DNA of 64,000 nucleotides from Rhizobiaceae bacterium (GCA_023953905.1 JAMLJA010000018.1:32132-96131), one strand, 5' to 3'; shown: positions 1 through 9,491, counted from the first letter of the stretch. Made by a program: numbers and translations. Notes: a model not told the origin generated them from the sequence alone.

Positions 1-254
1 GTCTTGACCGAGGCGGAAAAGCCAAGAAGCAATCCGGCATTGGCCTCATAAAACGCGCGTCCGGCCGGCGTCAGCGATACTTCGCGCGTCGTTCGCTCGA
101 AAAGGGCGAATCCCAGCATGTTTTCGAGCTTCTGGATGCGCCGCGTCAGCGCCGATTGGTCTACTCCCAGTCTCTGTGCCGTGCGTCGAAAGCTGAGTTC
201 CTCGGCGAGCACCAGGAACGACTGACAAAGTTCCAGAGCTACCGAGACGTCCAT
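1..254 (-). CDS. LysR-family transcriptional regulator, N-terminal part (cut by window edge)
   Basis: The reading frame starts with ATG at 254 and runs off the left edge, so only about 84 residues are visible. They form the winged helix-turn-helix of a LysR regulator: the run LSFRRTAQRLGVDQSALTRR followed by a QKLENMLGFALFERTTR stretch and a LTPAGRAFYE wing is diagnostic. The effector domain is outside the window. The gene is divergent from the N-carbamoylsarcosine-amidase-like gene at 377 and an inverted repeat with LysR spacing lies between them, so it probably controls that gene and itself. The effector is unknown. Confidence 0.9.
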   Translation of the reverse strand, partial: MDVSVALELCQSFLVLAEELSFRRTAQRLGVDQSALTRRIQKLENMLGFALFERTTREVSLTPAGRAFYEANAGLLLGFSASVK

Positions 255-277
255 TGCGGCATACCTTTCGAGGCGTC

Positions 278-304
278 TTATTGATGCGTCGCGTTCATCA
301 ATAA
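278..304. promoter_or_regulatory. LysR-type inverted repeat between divergent genes
   Basis: TTATTGATG at 278-286 and its exact complement CATCAATAA at 296-304 are separated by 9 bases. This is a perfect 9-9-9 inverted repeat with the T-N11-A core expected for LysR regulators. It sits 23 bp upstream of the LysR start (254) and 72 bp before the preferred start of the hydrolase at 377. Binding is inferred, not shown. Confidence 0.6.
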
Positions 305-376
305 TTGGCGAATTGGCATTTCCAGTCAAGGATGAGAGGTGTGATGCTGGCTCCATTCACAATCGGAGATCAAGCG

Positions 377-1093
377 ATGAGTGACGTCGACGCCAGAGAA
401 CTCGATCGCATGCTGCAGGCAGCGTTCGATGCTTCTACCAAGATCTATCAGGAACGCGGATTTCAGAGGCGCATTGGTTTCGGCAAGCGCCCGGCGCTGG
501 TTTCCGTGGATCTCGCCAATGCCTGGACCCGGCCGGGCAATCCATTCACCTGTGATCAGGAGAAGATGGACAATGAGATCATTCCGGGCATGCAGCGGCT
601 CCTTGAGGCATGTCGTCGCCACGGCCATCCGGTGATCCACATCACCACTGCCTATGAGATCACCGATATGGATGCCGAGTTCACCGATATGGGACTTTGG
701 CATCGCAAGATCCCGATCGACGTGGTCAACATTGAGGACAAAGACCTCTGGGCGATCGATTCCCGCATCGCGCCCATCAAGGGCGAACATGTCTTGATGA
801 AGAAGCGGGCCAGTGCTTTCCACGGAACCCCTCTGGCCGGGATTTTGCGATCAGCCGGAGTCGACACGATTCTGGTGACGGGTGTAACGGCGACTGCCTG
901 CGTGCGCACGACGATCTGCGACGGGCTCGGCGAAGGTTTTCGTACCATCGCGCCGCGTGAGTGCATTGGCGACCGGGTGCCCGGCGCCGTTGCCTGGAAC
1001 CTTTATGATATAGACGCCAAGTTCGCCGATGTGGAGAGCGTGGACACCTGCGTTGCCTATCTCGATAGAGTCGGCAACAGGAGCGTTGCGTGA
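377..1093 (+). CDS. Isochorismatase-family cysteine hydrolase, N-carbamoylsarcosine amidohydrolase-like
   Basis: This 238-residue protein belongs to the isochorismatase-like cysteine hydrolases. The likely triad is Asp45 (in VSVDLANAW), Lys142 or Lys143 (in MKKRASAFHGT) and nucleophile Cys175 (in GVTATACVRTT). The motif and length fit N-carbamoylsarcosine amidohydrolase, which releases ammonia and CO2 from N-carbamoylsarcosine to give sarcosine. The ATP-dependent hydantoinase genes hyuA/hyuB lie about 1.3 kb downstream and would make such a substrate from N-methylhydantoin, which supports the call. ATG 377 was chosen because a GGAG lies just upstream at 365; an in-frame TTG at 305 would start on the edge of the operator. 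Substrate remains inferred; related N-carbamoyl compounds are possible. Confidence 0.78.
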   Translation: MSDVDARELDRMLQAAFDASTKIYQERGFQRRIGFGKRPALVSVDLANAWTRPGNPFTCDQEKMDNEIIPGMQRLLEACRRHGHPVIHITTAYEITDMDAEFTDMGLWHRKIPIDVVNIEDKDLWAIDSRIAPIKGEHVLMKKRASAFHGTPLAGILRSAGVDTILVTGVTATACVRTTICDGLGEGFRTIAPRECIGDRVPGAVAWNLYDIDAKFADVESVDTCVAYLDRVGNRSVA

Positions 1094-1232
1094 GCCTGAC
1101 GACATGGCCGCACAAGCGCAGGCGGTGAAACAGGCGTGCTGCCGAGCTACATTGCGCGGCGCGCCATACCCCCTGCATCGGACTGCGCGCAGAACCGCGC
1201 GCGACCCGCTCGCCCTGTCGATAGATGCGTCT

Positions 1233-2126
1233 CTACATATAGTGTTCGCTGACACGCCTGCTTGTGTCAGCGAAGCGACGCATGGCGTCACTAAGGCTCT
1301 TGCGGCGCCATGCCAGATGCGTTTCCACGATCGTTTCGGTAGCGATGGGCCGCGCCACGATCGCCTCGCGCCCGCAAAAGCGCGGCACGCCGCAGAAAAC
1401 TGTTATACCCACTCCCGCCGTGACGAGGCCCAGAATGCCGGTAAGGCTCGACGCCTCCTGGGCGACGGACATGACGTGTCCCGCCTGTTGGAATGTATGG
1501 ACCACGATCCTTCGGAAGGTCGGCCATTCATAATCGGTTCCCATGACGAGCTGTTCGCGCGCCAGTTCTTCAATAGTAATTGTGGCTTTCGTCGCAAGCG
1601 GATGCTCGGGAGGCATCAACGCCATGAGGCGGTGGCGCGCCACAGGGCGCGACTCGATCTCCGAACTCTGGAAATGACCCTCGATGAAACCCAGATCGAT
1701 TTGGTCTTCGAGGATACGGTCGCGCTGGACCGGCGAAGTCATATAGGTCAGTTCAAGTTTTACATCGGGGTTGGAGCGGCGAAACTCGCGCGCAATGTCC
1801 GGCACCAGCGAATGGCCGGTAATGGTCGTGTACCCAATGCGCAAAATTGCTTTCGTTCCCGACGCGAGAAGCCGCACTGTGTTCTCGGCGACTTCGACCC
1901 GCCCGAGGATGGCTTGCGCCTCTATCAAAAGATACCTGCCGGACTCGGTGAGTCGCACCCGCCGCGTCGTGCGCTCAAGGAGCTTGACGCCCAACCTTTC
2001 TTCCAACTCCAGCACAATACGGCTCACGGCGGGTTGCGCCATGGTCAACCGTTCAGCAGCCCGATGAAAGTTGAGTTCTTCAGCGACCGCGACAAAGGTG
2101 GATAGATGCTTCAAATCGTATCGCAT
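1233..2126 (-). CDS. LysR-family transcriptional regulator
   Basis: A full-length LysR regulator of 297 residues. The N-terminal winged helix-turn-helix covers about residues 3-62 (LNFHRAAERLTMAQPAVSR is the recognition region), followed by a linker helix and a periplasmic-binding-like effector domain with the usual GYTTITGHSLVPDIAREFR beta-alpha start. It is divergent from hyuA, and a short inverted repeat lies just outside its start codon. It most likely regulates the hyuAB-ABC transporter operon in response to a hydantoin or carbamoyl compound, but the ligand cannot be read from sequence. Confidence 0.9.
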   Translation of the reverse strand: MRYDLKHLSTFVAVAEELNFHRAAERLTMAQPAVSRIVLELEERLGVKLLERTTRRVRLTESGRYLLIEAQAILGRVEVAENTVRLLASGTKAILRIGYTTITGHSLVPDIAREFRRSNPDVKLELTYMTSPVQRDRILEDQIDLGFIEGHFQSSEIESRPVARHRLMALMPPEHPLATKATITIEELAREQLVMGTDYEWPTFRRIVVHTFQQAGHVMSVAQEASSLTGILGLVTAGVGITVFCGVPRFCGREAIVARPIATETIVETHLAWRRKSLSDAMRRFADTSRRVSEHYM

Positions 2127-2128
2127 AC

Positions 2129-2147
2129 TGATACCAGATTCATATCA
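2129..2147. promoter_or_regulatory. Candidate LysR operator next to LysR start
   Basis: TGATA (2129-2133) and TATCA (2143-2147) form an inverted repeat with a 9-base spacer, two bases upstream of the LysR start codon. Position and spacing fit an autoregulatory LysR site in the 242-bp LysR/hyuA intergenic region. The arms are short, so chance is not excluded. Confidence 0.35.
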
Positions 2148-2368
2148 AAACGCCGCAAAATGATTATTTCACACGTTGCTCGGCGCTGTCTACAAATTAC
2201 ATCCAATAGAAAAAGAGCCGCGTCTGCGGCCGTTCCAGAGTGGATCAATGAGGTTTGCAGTGTCCCCGATCAATCGCGGGGCGTCCAGGCCGTGAGCATT
2301 GGACGTCGTGAATTAGGTGTTGTGGGTGTGGCGAGCTTTGCTGCCACGTCAAGCTTCGGGGTGAGCGC

Positions 2369-4462
2369 ATGATCAGGGTGGGTGTCGATGTCGGCGGAAC
2401 CTTTACCGACATAATTCTCGAGCGCGTGGACGGCGCCGATAGGCAGGTGGTTGTAACCAAGGTTTCGAGCACGCCTCACGATCAGTCGGAAGGTGTCGTC
2501 GCCGGCATCCTCAAGGTCTGCGCGATGGCGGGTGTCGAGCCCGGTGCGGTTGATTCCGTTTTTCACGGGACCACGGTCGCGACCAACATGGTGATCGAGC
2601 GCGATGGCGCACGGGTCGGGATGATTACCACCCGCGGCTTTCGCGACATCATGCACATGGCGCGCCACAAGCGACCGCACAATTTCTCTCTGCAGTTCGA
2701 TGTGCCGTGGCAATCAAAGCCGCTGGTCAAGAGGCGCGACAGGCTGCCGGTGACCGAGCGCATCATGCCGCCGGACGGGAGCATTGCCGTTCCGCTCGAT
2801 GAAGACGAGGTCAAGCGGGCCGCCGAGCTTTTCGCCAAGCGAGGCATGGATGCCGTCATCGTCGCCTTCCTGTTTTCGTTCCTGAACAACGAACATGAAC
2901 TTCGCGCCAAGGAGATCGTGAAATCGGTGATGCCCGATGCGTTCGTCTCCGCGTCTTCGGAGGTGGTGAATACCATCCGCGAGTATGAGCGCTTCTCCAG
3001 CGCCGCGATGAATGCCTATATCGGACCAAAGACGTCCGCCTATCTGCGCAATCTTGACGGCCGCCTTCGTGCCAACGGTGTGAAGGCGATGGTGCGCATC
3101 ATGCAATCCAACGGTGGCATCTCCACGATCGAGAACGCCTCCGAACTTCCCATCGGACTTTTGTTGTCGGGGCCGGCAGGCGGTGTCATCGGTGGTCGCT
3201 GGACGGGTGAGCATTGCAGCAAAAGCAATGTCATCACCATCGACATCGGTGGCACCTCCGCCGACATTTCCGTCATCGAAGGCGGCGAGCTTCGCATCAA
3301 GAATCCGCGCGATACCGAAGTGGCGGGCTTGCCGGTACTGGTTCCGATGATCGATATCGACGCGATCGGTGCCGGCGGCGGCTCCATCGCCTATCTCGAT
3401 CCGGGCGGAGCTTTCCGCGTGGGGCCGCGCTCGGCGGGTGCCGTGCCCGGACCCGCCTGCTACGCCAAGGGCGGCGACGAGCCAACAGTCACCGATGCGC
3501 AGGTCGTGCTCGGTCGAATGGACCCTGAACATTTCCTGGGCGGCGATCTGACCATCGACGCGTCATTGTCAGAGAAGGCGATCGAGAAACATATCGCCAA
3601 GCCGCTCGGCATGACGGTGGAGAAAGCCGCGCTTGGAATCCTGAAAATCATTAACAACAACATGGCGCTGGCCATCAACGCCAACTCGGTGGCAAAGGGC
3701 GTCGATCCGCGCAACTTCTCTTTGGCGGGCTTCGGAGGGGCAGGGCCGCTCCATTCCGTGTCACTGGCTGAGGCGATCTATGCCAAGGACGTGATCTCGC
3801 CGGTACACCCCGGCATCACCGCAGCAACGGGTCTGCTGGTTACCGACGTACAGTACGAGTACACGCAGTCGACCCTCATCGTGCTCGACACCGCCAGCGA
3901 CGACGAGTTTTCGCGGGTCAACGCGGTGCTGGAGGACTTGAAGGGTCGCGCTGACAGGCAGCTTGATGCCGATGGCATTGCGGCCGGCTTGCGCCGCTTT
4001 CGTCAGGTGGCCGAGTGCCGCTATGTCGGGCAGGGCTTCGAACTGCGCGCGGAGATTCCGGATGGCGCGCTCAACAAGACTAGCGCCAAGGCGGTGATCG
4101 ACCACTTCTACGATGTTCACAAGCAGGTCTACGGACACGCATTCCGCGATCAATCCTGCGAGATGGTGACGGTACGCCTGATCGCGACTGTGTCGGTGGA
4201 TACGCTGACGCTGCCGGAGCTTGAAAAAGGTGGTCGCACCAATCCCGACGACGCCATTATCTACACGCGCCGCACCGTCTTCGATGACGGTACTTCCGTG
4301 GATACACCGCGCTACCAGCGTGCGAAGCTGTTGGCCGACGATGTGATTGAGGGTCCCGCGCTTATCATCCAGCATAACTCCACCACACTTGTTCCTCCTG
4401 CCTGGGTGGCGCGTGTCGCCGCGCATGGCGACATCGTGATTGCAAAGGAAGGAGTTCGCTGA
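2369..4462 (+). CDS. hyuA: Hydantoinase/oxoprolinase family protein, subunit A (ATP-dependent)
   Basis: A 697-residue HyuA-type subunit of the hydantoinase/5-oxoprolinase family. Residues 4-13 (VGVDVGGTFTD) are the N-terminal phosphate-binding loop of the ASKHA fold, and a second such loop (TIDIGGTSADIS) lies near residue 290 followed by the GAGGGSIAYLDPGGAFRVGP stretch. With HyuB it hydrolyses a hydantoin, N-methylhydantoin or related lactam at the cost of ATP. Its TGA overlaps the ATG of hyuB by one base, so the two subunits are translationally coupled. The neighbouring N-carbamoylsarcosine-amidase-like gene favours N-methylhydantoin or a similar substrate, but acetone carboxylase- and oxoprolinase-like relatives share this fold. 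Confidence 0.88.
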   Translation: MIRVGVDVGGTFTDIILERVDGADRQVVVTKVSSTPHDQSEGVVAGILKVCAMAGVEPGAVDSVFHGTTVATNMVIERDGARVGMITTRGFRDIMHMARHKRPHNFSLQFDVPWQSKPLVKRRDRLPVTERIMPPDGSIAVPLDEDEVKRAAELFAKRGMDAVIVAFLFSFLNNEHELRAKEIVKSVMPDAFVSASSEVVNTIREYERFSSAAMNAYIGPKTSAYLRNLDGRLRANGVKAMVRIMQSNGGISTIENASELPIGLLLSGPAGGVIGGRWTGEHCSKSNVITIDIGGTSADISVIEGGELRIKNPRDTEVAGLPVLVPMIDIDAIGAGGGSIAYLDPGGAFRVGPRSAGAVPGPACYAKGGDEPTVTDAQVVLGRMDPEHFLGGDLTIDASLSEKAIEKHIAKPLGMTVEKAALGILKIINNNMALAINANSVAKGVDPRNFSLAGFGGAGPLHSVSLAEAIYAKDVISPVHPGITAATGLLVTDVQYEYTQSTLIVLDTASDDEFSRVNAVLEDLKGRADRQLDADGIAAGLRRFRQVAECRYVGQGFELRAEIPDGALNKTSAKAVIDHFYDVHKQVYGHAFRDQSCEMVTVRLIATVSVDTLTLPELEKGGRTNPDDAIIYTRRTVFDDGTSVDTPRYQRAKLLADDVIEGPALIIQHNSTTLVPPAWVARVAAHGDIVIAKEGVR

Positions 4463-6246
4463 TGACCAGGGAAGTCGATCCGATCACGCTCCAGGTCATC
4501 GGCGGAGCACTGCATTCCATTGCCGAGCAGATGGGCAATGTTCTCTATCGCATGAGCTATTCCTCGATCATCCGCGAAAGCCAGGATCTTGGCGCGGGCC
4601 TGTTTGATCGCGACTACAACACTCTTTGTGAATCAGATTCCACGCCGATGCATATCGGTTCTCTGCCGGGTTATCTTCGTGGCATTGAAAAGTCGGTTCC
4701 GATGGATGCCTGGAAGCCGGGCGATTGCGTAATCCACAATCACCCATATTATGGTGCGAGCCATTCGCCCGACATCGGCATCGTGATGCCGGTCTTCTTT
4801 GAGGGCGAACTGGTGGGTTTTTCGGCCAACACCGCCCACCATGTCGACATTGGCGCTGCGACGCCCGGCTTGGTCATCGATATTCCCGACATGTATGCGG
4901 AAGGCATGCTTCTCAACGGGCTCAAGCTCTACGAGGAGGGCAAGCGCAACGAGTGGCTGTGGAAGTTCATCAAGGACAACACCCGCGTGCCGGGTCTGGT
5001 CATGGGCGATCTCGAGGCGCAGATCGCTTCGGCGGAACTCGGGGTCCTGCGCTTCCAGCAATTGATGGAAACCTACGGCAAGGACACCGTGCTGCAGGCC
5101 ACGCGCCAGCTCATGGACTATACCGAATCCATGCTCCGGCGCGAAATCGCCAAGATACCGGACGGTGACTATACCGCCGAAGGTTTTCTCGACGATGACG
5201 GTCGCAACCGCGGCGTAACGCTACCACTCAAGGTTACCGTGCGGGTGAGGGGAGATGATGTCGAGGTCGATCTGACCGGATCGTCCGCGCAGGTCCCGAC
5301 CGCTTTCAACGTTCCTTTCGAGGGGTCGACCAAGGTCGCTTGCTTCTTCGCGTTCCGCGCTTTGCTTCTCGATACATATACTCATGAGGAGTATATCCCC
5401 CAGAACGAGGGTTCCTTCCGTCCGGTCAAGGTGACCGCGCCTTTGGGGACGATCTTCAATCCGATCGCGCCTGTTGCGGCAGAGGCCCGGTTCAGCCAGA
5501 TCCAGCGCGTCGTTGACCTGATCATCAAGGCGCTCGCTCCTGTCATTCCCGACAAGGCGACGGCGGGCAACGCTGCGGTGCTGTCCTTTGCCGCCTATTC
5601 CGGCGTTCGGCCAAGCGGGGACTATTGGGTGTTCCTTGAAGTCAACGAGGCGGCAATGGGCGGGCGGCCCAATTCAGACGGGCCTGATACCATCGAGGAA
5701 TTGATGCGCAACACGCGCAACAACCCGCTCGAGGATCTGGGCATGCATCTGCCGCTGATCTGCGATCGCTACGAAGTTCGCGACGACGTTCCTCCCGGAG
5801 CAGGCAAGTTTCGTGGCGGCGCCGGAGTGGTCAAGTCGCAGCGCTACCTGACGCCCGGCTTCATGACCCATGAAGCTGACCGTCATGAGGACGCGCCGTG
5901 GGGCATATTCGGCGGCAAGCCGGGCCATGTCGGCAAGGTTGAGCTTCGCAATGACGAGACAGGCAAGGTCGCCTATCAGCCCGCGAAGTTTTCGGGCCTG
6001 AGGACCGAGATCGGAGATACCATCACCTACCTGTCTCCGGTTGGCGGCGGATATGGCGATCCGCTCGAGCGCGATCCTCAGAAGGTTCTGGACGACGTTC
6101 TGGACGGCTTCATCACCGTGGCACACGCACTGGACGATTATGGAGTGGTGCTGGACGAAGTGGATGACGGATATGGTTGGGCTCTCAACCTGTCGGCGAC
6201 CGAAAAGGCACGGTCAGAAAAACGCCACGATGTGGCCTCTGCGTGA
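4462..6246 (+). CDS. hyuB: Hydantoinase B/oxoprolinase family protein, subunit B
   Basis: A 594-residue HyuB-type subunit. The N-terminal EVDPITLQVIGGALHSIAEQM and the FDRDYNTLCES stretch are typical of the family, as are the DLTGSSAQ segment near residue 270 and the glycine-rich PGAGKFRGGAGVVKSQRY segment near residue 440 and GGGYGDPLERDP near the C-terminus. It is the partner of HyuA in an ATP-dependent ring-opening hydrolase. Start codon overlaps the hyuA stop (TGATG). Expected to be cytoplasmic; no signal peptide. Confidence 0.88.
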   Translation: MTREVDPITLQVIGGALHSIAEQMGNVLYRMSYSSIIRESQDLGAGLFDRDYNTLCESDSTPMHIGSLPGYLRGIEKSVPMDAWKPGDCVIHNHPYYGASHSPDIGIVMPVFFEGELVGFSANTAHHVDIGAATPGLVIDIPDMYAEGMLLNGLKLYEEGKRNEWLWKFIKDNTRVPGLVMGDLEAQIASAELGVLRFQQLMETYGKDTVLQATRQLMDYTESMLRREIAKIPDGDYTAEGFLDDDGRNRGVTLPLKVTVRVRGDDVEVDLTGSSAQVPTAFNVPFEGSTKVACFFAFRALLLDTYTHEEYIPQNEGSFRPVKVTAPLGTIFNPIAPVAAEARFSQIQRVVDLIIKALAPVIPDKATAGNAAVLSFAAYSGVRPSGDYWVFLEVNEAAMGGRPNSDGPDTIEELMRNTRNNPLEDLGMHLPLICDRYEVRDDVPPGAGKFRGGAGVVKSQRYLTPGFMTHEADRHEDAPWGIFGGKPGHVGKVELRNDETGKVAYQPAKFSGLRTEIGDTITYLSPVGGGYGDPLERDPQKVLDDVLDGFITVAHALDDYGVVLDEVDDGYGWALNLSATEKARSEKRHDVASA

Positions 6247-6388
6247 TGGACTTCGTTGACACTTCTTGGGAAAGACGGGTCAGCATTAAGCGACGTTCTC
6301 TGTAAGCAGACCGTGACATACGCGGCGGAAAGAGTAACGTGGGGACGATGTGGAATTTGCGCATAAACGAGCAATGGGAGATATTGCG

Positions 6389-7678
6389 ATGAAGAAGACC
6401 AGCGGAATTTTCGGGACAGGAAATGTCTCGCGGCGCAACGTTCTGAAAGGTGGCGCGGCTATTGCCGGCGTAACGGCAGTGACCGGCTTTCCGACCGTTT
6501 GGGCCCAGAATCTCAAGGACGTGACCCTTACTCACACGGGAATGTCCTATTCGACGCTACCGGACATTGCCCGGCAGGCCAGCCAGGACCTCGGCTTCAA
6601 GGTCGAGATGTCTGTCGTTGACCATCCGGGCCTGCTCAACCGTATGGTTCAGGACCCGAAGTCCCTCGACGTGGCGGATCTCGAAATCTGGCAGAGCAAG
6701 GTCGCAGTGCCGCAGGGCGTCCTGCAGGGTATCGAGATCGCCAAGATCAAGAATTGGGGCGAACTGACGCCGCTCTACACCGAAGGCACGTTTGCCGGCA
6801 AGGAAGCGTCCCGTCAGGGTGACTCACCGTTTGAGTTTATCTATCGCGACGGTGCTGACGGCAATAATTTCGCCTCCGGCAAGACCGATTTCGTGAACTT
6901 CGTCCCCGGCGTCTACAATGCCGACACCCTCGGCATTCGTCCCGATCTGGTAGGTCGCGAAATCACCAGCTGGGCGGATCTGATTTCTCCGGACTTCAAG
7001 GGCAAGGCAGCGATCCAGAACATCCCGACCAATGGCATCATGGATGCGATGATGGCGTTCGAGGCAGCCGGGATGCTGACCTATGGCGACAAGGGCAATC
7101 CTACCCAGGAAGAACTCACAGCCACTGTTGCCAAGCTCATCGAACTCAAGAAGGGTGGCCATTTCCGCGCCTTGTGGAGCACATTCGACGAGAGCGTGAA
7201 CCTCATGGCTTCCGGCGAAGTGGTCATCCAGTCCATGTGGTCGCCGGCGGTTACCGCGGTTCAGACGCAGGGCGTGAAGTGCACCTATCAGCCCCTCAAG
7301 GAAGGCTATCGTGGCTGGGGCAACGGTCTTGCACTGATGTCGCATCTCGACGGCCTGAAGCGTGACGCGGCCTACGAATATCTGAACTGGTACAATTCCG
7401 GCTGGGTCGGCGGCTTCATCGCCAAGCAGGGCTATTACAGTGCCAATCCGACGACCGCGATGGCGAACCTGACAGAGAACGAACGCGGCTTCTTCTATGA
7501 GGGCAAGCCGGCAACCGCCGACATTACCAGCCCGACGGGCGAGAAGACCAATTCGGCGGGCGACGTGCGCGATGGCGGCTCCTACGAGGAGCGGTTCGCC
7601 AAGGTGGCGGTCTGGAACAACCTCATGGATCAGGCCGAATTCCTCTATGCGAAGTGGAACGAGTTCAACGCCGCTTGA
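6389..7678 (+). CDS. ABC transporter substrate-binding protein (PotD-like, Tat-exported)
   Basis: A 429-residue extracellular solute-binding protein of the spermidine/putrescine type. The N-terminus carries a twin-arginine signal (SRRNVLK at 14-20) followed by a hydrophobic stretch and a VWAQ cleavage region near residue 40, so export by the Tat system is predicted. ATG 6389 was chosen because GGGAG lies 8 bases upstream; earlier ATGs at 6350 and 6374 would place the Tat signal further inside. It is followed by two permeases and an ATPase of the same importer class. Given its place in the hydantoin island, the ligand may be a hydantoin or N-carbamoyl compound rather than a polyamine. Confidence 0.85.
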   Translation: MKKTSGIFGTGNVSRRNVLKGGAAIAGVTAVTGFPTVWAQNLKDVTLTHTGMSYSTLPDIARQASQDLGFKVEMSVVDHPGLLNRMVQDPKSLDVADLEIWQSKVAVPQGVLQGIEIAKIKNWGELTPLYTEGTFAGKEASRQGDSPFEFIYRDGADGNNFASGKTDFVNFVPGVYNADTLGIRPDLVGREITSWADLISPDFKGKAAIQNIPTNGIMDAMMAFEAAGMLTYGDKGNPTQEELTATVAKLIELKKGGHFRALWSTFDESVNLMASGEVVIQSMWSPAVTAVQTQGVKCTYQPLKEGYRGWGNGLALMSHLDGLKRDAAYEYLNWYNSGWVGGFIAKQGYYSANPTTAMANLTENERGFFYEGKPATADITSPTGEKTNSAGDVRDGGSYEERFAKVAVWNNLMDQAEFLYAKWNEFNAA

Positions 7679-7693
7679 CCTCTGACAACCGAT

Positions 7694-7754
7694 GGCGTGG
7701 CGGCATGGCGTCGCCGCGCCTCACGGTATGGCCGGATGAAGAGCCGGCCATGCC
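7694..7754 (+). promoter_or_regulatory. Two tandem intercistronic hairpins after the binding-protein gene
   Basis: Hairpin one pairs GGCGTGGCG (7694-7702) with CGCCGCGCC (7712-7720). Hairpin two pairs GGTATGGCCGG (7725-7735) with CCGGCCATGCC (7744-7754). Each stem has a single G-T type wobble. They fill the gap between the binding protein and the first permease, the position where such stems usually stabilise the upstream message and lower downstream expression. No T-run follows, so full termination is unlikely. Confidence 0.6.
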
Positions 7755-7778
7755 TCATCGCTGACACTGGAATTTGTG

Positions 7779-8654
7779 ATGTCGCCAACGCCAACCAGAA
7801 AATCGCTGCTTACGACTTACTTGCAGGTCGCCCCGCTGACGCTCGTGTTGATCTGCTTCTTCGTGGTGCCGGTGGCGCTTGTGGTGGTGGTCAGTTTCTT
7901 CCGCTACCAAATGCTTGTCGGCATCGTGCCCGACTTCACCATTCGCAACTATGTCGATCTGCTCACCAATCCGACGACTTGGTCGCTATATATATCTACG
8001 CTGAAGTTCACGCTGATCGTCCTGGTGATCACATTCGTGCTCGGGTTCTGGATCGCGTACTTTCTCGTCTTTCACGTTCGAAATCTGCTCGTCGCGATCG
8101 GTCTTTTCCTCCTTTGCACCGTGCCGTTCTGGACGTCGAACATCATTCGCATGATTTCGTGGCGTCCGGTGCTCGGCAAGGAAGGTTTGATCAACAATGC
8201 GCTGATCAACACCGGCATCATCGATTCACCCCTTCAATGGCTCCTTTACTCCGACTTTTCGGTGGTGGTGGCCTATGTGCACCTCTTCACACTTTTCATG
8301 ATCGTGCCGATCTTCAATTCGATGTCGCGCATCGACAAGTCCTTGCTTGAGGCTGCTATCGACGCCGGCGCGACGCGCTGGGGCGTCGTCTGGAACGTCG
8401 TCCTGCCCCTGTGCAAGACAGGCATCGCGCTGGGCGCACTGTTCGTCGTTACCCTTGTCATGGGCGACTTCTTCGTCGTCAGCGTGATGAGCGGCGGTCT
8501 GTCCGGCTCGGCCACGTCAGGCATCTTCAACGACCTGCAGTTTCTGAATTATCCACGAGCGGCGGCGAGCGCCGTCATTCTGCTCATCGTCGTCCTGATG
8601 ATCGCAACCGCGATCTTCCGGCTGGTCGATGTGCGCAAAGAACTGGCGAGGTAG
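7779..8654 (+). CDS. ABC transporter permease (PotB-like)
   Basis: A 291-residue inner-membrane permease with about six hydrophobic segments (for example residues about 16-40 and 75-100). The EAA loop is present around residue 190 as LLEAAIDAGATRWGVVWNVVLPLC, which docks on the ATPase. It belongs to the spermidine/putrescine-type permease group. ATG 7779 directly follows an in-frame GTG (7776); either could start the protein. It lies three bases before the second permease, in one operon with the binding protein and ATPase. Confidence 0.87.
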   Translation: MSPTPTRKSLLTTYLQVAPLTLVLICFFVVPVALVVVVSFFRYQMLVGIVPDFTIRNYVDLLTNPTTWSLYISTLKFTLIVLVITFVLGFWIAYFLVFHVRNLLVAIGLFLLCTVPFWTSNIIRMISWRPVLGKEGLINNALINTGIIDSPLQWLLYSDFSVVVAYVHLFTLFMIVPIFNSMSRIDKSLLEAAIDAGATRWGVVWNVVLPLCKTGIALGALFVVTLVMGDFFVVSVMSGGLSGSATSGIFNDLQFLNYPRAAASAVILLIVVLMIATAIFRLVDVRKELAR

Positions 8655-8657
8655 GTC

Positions 8658-9491
8658 ATGTCGGCATCCCACTCCTACGGCTCTCGCCCCTGGACGTTTT
8701 ACGCGCTGGCGCTGCTGTTCACGCTGTTCGTCATCTTCCTTTACGGCCCCATGATTGCCGTGCTGATCCTGTCGTTTCAGGGGCCGTCGGCGTCGCTCGT
8801 CTTCCCGCTTCGCGATCCCTCGCTGATGTGGTTCGACGAACTCTTCAACCCGCGCCGGGTTGGTGACGTCTCGGGCGCCTTCGGCAGGTCTCTGCCTCTG
8901 GCTCTGATCGTAATGGTGCTGACAGTACTCATATCGGTTACGGCCGGCTTCGCCTTCCGCCGCCGGTTCAAGGGTGCGACGGCGATCTTCTACATGGCGA
9001 TTGCGAGCCTGATCGTGCCGGGCCTTGTCCTGTCGATCGGCATACTCGTGACCTTCCGCTATCTCGGTCTGTCGGCCAACTGGTACACGTCCGGACTTGG
9101 CGCACATCTCTCCTGGGCGCTTCCTTTTGGCCTTTTGATCATGTTCGCCATTCTTGGAAGGCTGAGCCCCTCCTACGAGGAGGCGGCCTACGACCTGGGC
9201 GCCAGCAAATGGCGCACGGTGAAGGACGTGGTCGTGCCGATCGTGTTCCCGGGAATGATTGCCGTGGCGCTGTTCGGCTTCACGCTGTCCTATGACGAGT
9301 TCCCAAGAAGCTGGCTCACGGTGGGCACCAAGAACACCTTGCCACTCGAAATATGGACGATGACCACAAACGTCACGTCGCCCGCGCTTTATGCACTTGG
9401 CACCGTGACTACGGTCGTTTCCTTCATTGTCATCGCGATCGCGCTCGGCTCGATCGTCATTATTCAGAGAAAGCGGTCGCGAGGAAAATGA
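8658..9491 (+). CDS. ABC transporter permease (PotC-like)
   Basis: A 277-residue permease with six predicted membrane segments, starting with a hydrophobic helix at about residues 10-37. The EAA loop (YEEAAYDLGASKWRTVKDVV, near residues 174-193) is clear. It is the second membrane subunit of the polyamine-type importer whose other parts flank it. Its stop overlaps the start of the ATPase gene (ATGA), so these subunits are translationally coupled. Confidence 0.87.
   Translation: MSASHSYGSRPWTFYALALLFTLFVIFLYGPMIAVLILSFQGPSASLVFPLRDPSLMWFDELFNPRRVGDVSGAFGRSLPLALIVMVLTVLISVTAGFAFRRRFKGATAIFYMAIASLIVPGLVLSIGILVTFRYLGLSANWYTSGLGAHLSWALPFGLLIMFAILGRLSPSYEEAAYDLGASKWRTVKDVVVPIVFPGMIAVALFGFTLSYDEFPRSWLTVGTKNTLPLEIWTMTTNVTSPALYALGTVTTVVSFIVIAIALGSIVIIQRKRSRGK

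Noticed and set aside
305..376. Upstream TTG start for the first N-carbamoylsarcosine-amidase-like gene
   Set aside because: The TTG abuts the inverted repeat ending at 304 and has no ribosome site; ATG 377 has GGAG upstream and gives the family N-terminus.
1029..2105. 358-codon open frame on the plus strand
   Set aside because: It lies antisense to the complete LysR gene and has an Arg/His-rich composition without recognisable domains.
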